From Aquimarina macrocephali JAMB N27 (GTDB lineage Bacteria; Bacteroidota; Bacteroidia; Flavobacteriales; Flavobacteriaceae), in the NCBI RefSeq assembly GCF_000520995.1, contig NZ_JACA01000001.1:62001-126000 (forward strand): a stretch of 64,000 nucleotides of DNA. Direction: 5' to 3'. The position numbers were made by a program, and so were the translations under genes. This document shows positions 59,426-64,000 of this stretch, in pieces; within the stretch, counting starts at the first letter, position 1; each line of letters starts with the position of its first letter. The notes beneath the pieces are model-generated. The model made no database searches and was not told the DNA's origin. It worked only from the letters and a program-made list of their open reading frames with translations.

Positions 59426-59446
59426 CTTTTCAAATTCTTAAGAGTA

Positions 59447-60811
59447 TCAAACAGTCATCGAAAACAACATTGTTTCTGGTATTTTTCGTTGTAATCTAAG
59501 GTCAAAAGCCATACAGATATTACGAACAAAAGGACGTCCTTTTTCTGTGACATGAATATGAGAATCATTAATCACCAGTAATTGATCTGCTTCTAATTCT
59601 TTTAAGTTCTGTAACACCTCAGGTAGTTCTTTAAAATACATATGATCATCTTCCCATTTGGTACTAAAATGACACATCAAATTAAGGATATGTTTGCGTA
59701 TAATCTGATCTTCTATAGTTAAAATATGCCCTCGATAAACAGGAATAATACCCTCTTTCACCAAATGCTGGTATTCTTCTACTCCTTTTACATTTTGAGC
59801 AAAACCATACCAACTATCACTAATTGCAGATACTCCCAAACCAATCATTGCATGTGTTTTGGAAGCTGTATATCCCATAAAATTACGATGCAGACTTTGA
59901 TTTTCCATAGATTGGTATAGTGAATCATTTTTTAAGGCAAAATGATCCATCCCAATTTCTACATAACCTACTTCTGATAGTAGCTTTTTTCCTATTTCAT
60001 ATTGTTTCCGCTTTTGTTCTCCTGTTGGGAGATCCGATTCTTTAAAACCTCGTTGCCCATTACCTTTCTGCCATGGTACGTGCGCATAACTGTAGAATGC
60101 CAGTCGATCAGGTAATAGTTCTTTTGTCTTTAGGATTGTATCAACTACTGCTTCTTGTGTTTGAAAAGGCAGTCCAAAAATAATGTCATGCCCAACAGAG
60201 GTGAAACCAATTTCTCTGGCAGTCTCTGTTACATATTTTACATTCTCAAAAGGTTGAATCCTATGGATTGCTCTTTGTACCGTTTCGTTATAATCCTGCA
60301 CACCAAAACTTACTCTTCTGAAACCAACATCATATAACGCCTGCAAATGTTCTCTAGTAGTATTATTGGGATGCCCTTCAAAACTTAATTCACAATCTTT
60401 TGCTTGTTCTACTCCAGAGAAAATACCATTAATTAGATACTGTAAATTTTCGGGCGAAAAAAATGTAGGTGTACCTCCTCCCAGATGTAACTCTTTTATT
60501 TTGGGCTTAGTCTCAAAAAATTTAAGGTACAATTGCCATTCTTTTAAAATCGTATTTATATAGGGCTCCTCTACATCATGTCGTTTTGTAATACGTTTAT
60601 TGCATCCACAAAAAGTGCACATACTTTCACAAAATGGTAGGTGGATATATAAACTTATTCCTTCTGTATTATTACTTTCTGTAAACGATTGTTGAATGGA
60701 TGTTGTCCATTTTTTTAATGAAAAAGTATTGATATCCCAATAAGGGACAGTAGGATAACTTGTGTATCGAGGTCCAGGAATATTATATTTATGAATTAAA
60801 TTTGTGCCCAT
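59447..60811 (-). CDS. hemN: Oxygen-independent coproporphyrinogen III oxidase HemN
   Basis: A 454-residue radical-SAM enzyme that makes protoporphyrinogen without oxygen, required for haem synthesis during anoxia. The cluster motif CESMCTFCGC gives C61, C65, C68 and the HemN-specific C70. LGGGTPTFFS is the SAM glycine motif, and the C-terminal domain (FVRNICMAFD) completes the family. No FNR-like box precedes it; it may be read from the Usp promoter upstream. Confidence 0.92.
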   Translation of the reverse strand: MGTNLIHKYNIPGPRYTSYPTVPYWDINTFSLKKWTTSIQQSFTESNNTEGISLYIHLPFCESMCTFCGCNKRITKRHDVEEPYINTILKEWQLYLKFFETKPKIKELHLGGGTPTFFSPENLQYLINGIFSGVEQAKDCELSFEGHPNNTTREHLQALYDVGFRRVSFGVQDYNETVQRAIHRIQPFENVKYVTETAREIGFTSVGHDIIFGLPFQTQEAVVDTILKTKELLPDRLAFYSYAHVPWQKGNGQRGFKESDLPTGEQKRKQYEIGKKLLSEVGYVEIGMDHFALKNDSLYQSMENQSLHRNFMGYTASKTHAMIGLGVSAISDSWYGFAQNVKGVEEYQHLVKEGIIPVYRGHILTIEDQIIRKHILNLMCHFSTKWEDDHMYFKELPEVLQNLKELEADQLLVINDSHIHVTEKGRPFVRNICMAFDLRLQRKIPETMLFSMTV

Positions 60812-60916
60812 TTTTTTGTTTTTTTGAACTATTCTTAGCTGTCATCAATGTGGCTAGCTTACACCTAATTAATTATATTATAAAAACCCGATATTTCTTC
60901 TCTCCTCATTTACAAA

Positions 60917-61753
60917 TTATTCATGTAATACTAAAAAAGGGATATTGATATGATAACTTATTTTTTCGACTGTAGGGTGAAACAAAATACGTTGGAAGAA
61001 ATTAAGGTTTTTGGCAATCATAGTAATCATATCAATGTCTCTGCTTTCAACAAAACATTGTATCGCTTCTTCGATATTGGGGTTAGACAGGAAGTGAAAA
61101 CTATGCTCTATTTCATCAATAGAATCATCTAGAAAGTCTTTATTTTTTCTTTGTCGATCGGTTAATTCTTGTTCTTTTTTGGCAACATGCAAAATCCGTA
61201 AAGCGGCTTCATTTAAAGTAAGAGTATCCATGATCGTATTTAGCACTCTACTTTTGTATAACATATTATAATCTGTGGGAAATGCAATTTCTTTAGGCTT
61301 GGTATACTTGGCATTTTCGGGGATAACCAAAACCGGGCATTTTACTTTTGTAATTACATCTCCTGTATTACTGCCTATGGTTTTTTCCTTAATCCCAGAA
61401 GCTCCTTTGGTTCCCATAACAATAAAATCAATGTTCTTTTCCTTGACCTGTTTTCTAATCGCGTCTACAAAAAAAATATATTCATTAATTGTGAAAAAGC
61501 TATGTTTCGTATTTAAAGGTAGTTTCTCTATTCTTTTAAGCAATAATTGCATTTGCTCTTTATCGCTTTGTGTGCTTTTTTCTAAGACTGTTTCTTTTGA
61601 ACCATAAAATGAATCTCCTCCCATCATTTCTTCAAAGGGAGAGACATGTAGCAAATAAAAGTTACATTTCACCCTTTTAAAAAATGACAATGCATATGTA
61701 ATGGCATTCCACGAATTTTCAGAAAAATCTGTAGGGATCAGGATGTTCTTCAT
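60917..61753 (-). CDS. Universal stress protein, tandem UspA domains
   Basis: A 278-residue Usp: MKNILIPTDFSENSWNAITYAL, ATP loop GTKGASGIKEKTIGSN, second domain EIAFPTDYNMLYK. It is most similar in pattern to the 18508 and 32481 proteins. It has an FNR-like box with a perfect -7 element upstream. Confidence 0.88.
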   Translation of the reverse strand: MKNILIPTDFSENSWNAITYALSFFKRVKCNFYLLHVSPFEEMMGGDSFYGSKETVLEKSTQSDKEQMQLLLKRIEKLPLNTKHSFFTINEYIFFVDAIRKQVKEKNIDFIVMGTKGASGIKEKTIGSNTGDVITKVKCPVLVIPENAKYTKPKEIAFPTDYNMLYKSRVLNTIMDTLTLNEAALRILHVAKKEQELTDRQRKNKDFLDDSIDEIEHSFHFLSNPNIEEAIQCFVESRDIDMITMIAKNLNFFQRILFHPTVEKISYHINIPFLVLHE

Positions 61754-61774
61754 TTTTAATACTTTCTAATACAG

Positions 61775-61817
61775 CAAATGTATTAGGATGTACTCATGAA
61801 AAATATGACAAAAATCA
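61775..61817 (-). promoter_or_regulatory. FNR-like box and promoter of usp 60917
   Basis: TGACAAAAATCA on the plus strand (61806-61817; TGATTTTTGTCA on the coding strand), 23-base spacer, perfect -7 TACATTTG (61775-61782, minus). The predicted start is near 61769. Confidence 0.75.
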
Positions 61818-61837
61818 GTTTGAGTGCTTTTGTATTT

Positions 61838-62896
61838 TTATTCTACTAGCTGAAGGCCAGATAAATCCAGAATTTTTATGTTACGCCCTTCGATTTCAAT
61901 CAACCCATCTTTTTTAAAACTGGATAATGTACGTATCAAACTTTCTGTTGCAATCCCGGCTACACTTGCCAAATCATTTCTGGATATTTTTATACTATCC
62001 TGAGATTTTTTATTCAATACGTCGGCAAATTGAAGTATCGTTTGTGCCGTTTTTTTGCGTACCGAACTATAGGCCATTTGTAATAGTTGCTCTTTAATTT
62101 CAGAAAGATTATCTGTAAGTAGCTCCATTAATTCGAGAGAAATATTCTTACTTTTTTCTAGAATCTCTTTTAAATTGTTTTTTGATATTCCTGCTAATTC
62201 AGAGTCTTCAACCGCTGTTGCTGATTCTAAATATGGTGTATTATCTATAAACGAAGTGAACCCCAGGAAATCATCGGTTTTGTATAAAGTAGTGATCAGT
62301 TCTTTACCATTCTCATCCATTTTATGACTTTTAACAACTCCTTTTAGGATGAGATATATGTTATTAGAATGCTCTCCTTCTTCATAGATTACTTCTCCTT
62401 TCTTAAATTCAGAAATCTCACCATTATCATCAAAAAAATTCTTAAGCTCATGTAAATTCCTAAGTCCGTTATCCTCAGAAGTGCTTTTAGTAGAGGATTG
62501 TTGATCTCTAACAATTTTAGACAGTAATGCTGCTTTTGCAAGACGGCTCTCGATTGCATTCAATAGCTCCTCCTCTTCAAAAGGTTTGGTTAGGTAGTCA
62601 TCTGCTCCCAAGTCCATTCCTTTTCTAATCTCTTTATGTTCTGTTTTTGCAGATAAAAATATAAAAGGAATATGGTTGGTTGTCGTATCAAAGGACAATG
62701 CTTCTAGTACTCCATATCCATCAACTTCGGGCATCATAATATCACAAACAATGATATCTGGTTTTTCTTCCTTGGCCTTAACGATCCCAACTTTTCCATT
62801 TGGAGAGGTGATTACTTTATAATCTGAAAGTTCTAACAGTTCTGCAGTGTTTTCTCTAAGTGCTGTGTCATCTTCGATTAAAAGAATAGTTTTCAT
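61838..62896 (-). CDS. Receiver-Crp fusion transcription regulator
   Basis: A 352-residue regulator. Residues 1-125 are a receiver domain (E8/D9/D10 pocket, phosphoacceptor D52 in VCDIMMPE, TKPF lysine). Residues about 145-265 are a cyclic-nucleotide-like beta-roll and 280-345 a Crp winged HTH. The recognition helix TESLIRTL keeps Glu318 and Arg322, as CRP and FNR do, so it should read a TGA half-site. It has no FNR-type cluster cysteines. It overlaps the kinase gene by 4 bases (ATGA). It is the best candidate to bind the TGAYnnnnRTCA boxes. Confidence 0.88.
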   Translation of the reverse strand: MKTILLIEDDTALRENTAELLELSDYKVITSPNGKVGIVKAKEEKPDIIVCDIMMPEVDGYGVLEALSFDTTTNHIPFIFLSAKTEHKEIRKGMDLGADDYLTKPFEEEELLNAIESRLAKAALLSKIVRDQQSSTKSTSEDNGLRNLHELKNFFDDNGEISEFKKGEVIYEEGEHSNNIYLILKGVVKSHKMDENGKELITTLYKTDDFLGFTSFIDNTPYLESATAVEDSELAGISKNNLKEILEKSKNISLELMELLTDNLSEIKEQLLQMAYSSVRKKTAQTILQFADVLNKKSQDSIKISRNDLASVAGIATESLIRTLSSFKKDGLIEIEGRNIKILDLSGLQLVE

Positions 62897-64000
62897 GATT
62901 CACGAGTATTGGTTGTAGGTACAGTAACAGTAAATGTAGAACCTTTATTTTCCTTACTCGTAAAAGTAATACTCCCTCCTAGGTTTTCCAAATGACTTTT
63001 CACAATATTTAGCCCAATACCGGTTCCTTGATCTAACAAGGCATTTTCTGCCCTAAAATATCGCTTAAAAATAAAATCTTGTTCTTTTTTAGGAATACCA
63101 ATACCTTGATCGATAATCTTAAATGTAAGGATATCATCTTCAAAACATACCTGTAAATCTATAGTGGTATGTTCTCCAGAATACTTGATGGCGTTATTAA
63201 TTAAATTAGTGAGTGCAAGCTCCAAAATCTTTTCATCAAACTCTATAACATAGTCATCAATATCCTTAGGGTAATTTATTCTTTGCCCGTCTTTAAGTAA
63301 CATATTAGCATCATAGACCACTTCATTAACAACTTTACTTAGTGGAAACTGACTGTATTTATAGGTTACTTTACCTGTTTCTAATCGTTCGATAGATAAA
63401 AAATCATTAAGGATATTGTCCAAGTACTTTACTTTGTTTTTTATGGTATCGAGATGCTTTTCTCTCTTTTCCTGTTGTTCTGTTTTAGTGTATTTTCCTG
63501 CAAGTGTGGCAGAAGTAAGAATACCACTTAATGGTGTTTTAAATTCATGTGAAACAAGCGAAAGAAATTTTGTTTTCAACTCACTTAAGTCTCGTTCTTT
63601 TTTTAAAGATTCTTTGGTTTGAGCTTCGGCCTCCATACGAAGTTTTACTTCTTCTTTTAATTCTTGTATGGTATGATGCAGTTCTTCTGTACGTTCTTCT
63701 ATTTTATGCTCTAGCTTAGCATTTAGATCTTGTATTTGCTGTTCTTGTTGTTTCCGAAGTGTAATATCGATAACAAGGGCCATTACATAATTGTTACCAT
63801 AAATTGTAAATGGATTTAATCCTGCTTCTACCGGAAATACAGAACCGTCTTTTCGTATCCCAAAAAGATCTCGCCCTGCTCCCATATGTCGTTTTTCACT
63901 GTGGTCTACAAAACCTTCAAAGTGTTTTTTGTGACCGTGATGGTATTTTCTTGGTATCAAAGTATTAAGGTGTTTTCCCACTAACTCATCTTTGTCATAA
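62893..64000 (-). CDS. PAS sensor histidine kinase (5' end outside the window)
   Basis: At least 368 residues are visible, and the frame stays open to the right edge. A PAS domain (ELVGKHLNTLIPRKYHHGHKKHFEGF ... VMALVIDITLRKQQEQQ) is followed by a coiled coil, HisKA with phosphoacceptor in LSLVSHEFKTPLSG, and an ATPase domain (NLINNAIKYSG, DQGIGIPKKEQ, GTGIGLNIVKSHLENLGG). A GTG at 63981 is not the real start, because PAS homology continues before it. The FixL-like layout suggests redox or oxygen sensing; a haem ligand cannot be confirmed. Confidence 0.87.
   Translation of the reverse strand, partial: YDKDELVGKHLNTLIPRKYHHGHKKHFEGFVDHSEKRHMGAGRDLFGIRKDGSVFPVEAGLNPFTIYGNNYVMALVIDITLRKQQEQQIQDLNAKLEHKIEERTEELHHTIQELKEEVKLRMEAEAQTKESLKKERDLSELKTKFLSLVSHEFKTPLSGILTSATLAGKYTKTEQQEKREKHLDTIKNKVKYLDNILNDFLSIERLETGKVTYKYSQFPLSKVVNEVVYDANMLLKDGQRINYPKDIDDYVIEFDEKILELALTNLINNAIKYSGEHTTIDLQVCFEDDILTFKIIDQGIGIPKKEQDFIFKRYFRAENALLDQGTGIGLNIVKSHLENLGGSITFTSKENKGSTFTVTVPTTNTRES

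Noticed and set aside
60840-60851. TGTCATCAATGT upstream of hemN as an FNR-like box
   Set aside because: It does not fit TGAYnnnnRTCA on either strand, and no -7-like octamer lies at the 23-base spacing.

Overview
The window looks like a chromosomal segment of a marine flavobacterium (Bacteroidota, Flavobacteriaceae). The DNA is AT-rich. Many genes lack a Shine-Dalgarno motif. Promoters carry the Bacteroidota -7 element TAnnTTTG. Gene families are typical of the group: FecR plus STN-TonB receptor, HmuY, fused CcoNO, MoaCB fusion, and tandem Usp genes. I do not assign a genus. No rRNA, tRNA, CRISPR array, phage or plasmid replication gene was recognised.

Layout. 1-3.5 kb: end of an ECF sigma gene, its FecR anti-sigma factor and a transducing TonB receptor. 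3.6-6.4 kb: HmuY-like haemophore lipoprotein and HmuR-like receptor on the minus strand. 6.4-7.8 kb: decayed, repeat-rich spacer. 7.8-10.7 kb: LuxR-type response regulator, TPR histidine kinase and a 55-residue lipoprotein. 12-18.4 kb: a nearly complete molybdenum cofactor (Moco) set (moeA, ModE-like regulator, mobA, moaD, moeB, moaE, moaCB, moaA), interrupted by a MITE-like element. 18.5-24.8 kb: Usp, cardiolipin synthase, patatin, a Crp/Fnr regulator, a persulfide-dioxygenase/rhodanese protein and a split YeeE/YedE transporter. 24.8-37 kb: minus-strand stress island with lactate dehydrogenase, Hsp20, nitroreductase-like protein, beta-CASP RNase, ATP-cone nuclease and five Usp proteins. 37-48.3 kb: copper ATPase CcoI, PdxH-like protein, porin, NapDAB, cytochromes and a NrfCD-like quinol module. 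48.3-49.3 kb: an array of tiny peptide genes. 49.4-55.7 kb: cbb3 oxidase genes ccoS, NO, Q, P, G, H and a TauE-like protein. 55.9-59.4 kb: sulfite dehydrogenase, cytochrome, rhodanese and a fatty acid hydroxylase-family protein. 59.4-64 kb: HemN, Usp, a receiver-Crp fusion regulator and a PAS histidine kinase cut by the window edge.

How it works together. Moco synthesis feeds NapA (bis-MGD) and the sulfite dehydrogenase. cbb3 oxidase and Nap give high-affinity oxygen respiration and nitrate respiration. HemN makes haem without oxygen, and Usp/Hsp20/RNase genes support energy-limited survival. The window reads as a microaerobic/anaerobic respiration and dormancy island.

Main discoveries. (1) Eleven copies of an FNR-like palindrome TGAYnnnnRTCA, each exactly 23 bases upstream of a -7-like octamer, precede the stress and respiration units. 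(2) A second palindrome, GTAACnnnnGTTAC, with its centre at the same distance from the -7 element, precedes three sulfur-metabolism units. The Crp/Fnr protein beside the first of them has an NtcA-like recognition helix. (3) Five tandem 145-bp repeats each encode a 28-residue basic peptide, with synonymous-only changes between copies 1 and 2. (4) A ModE-box-like 24-mer overlaps the -7 elements of both Moco promoters.
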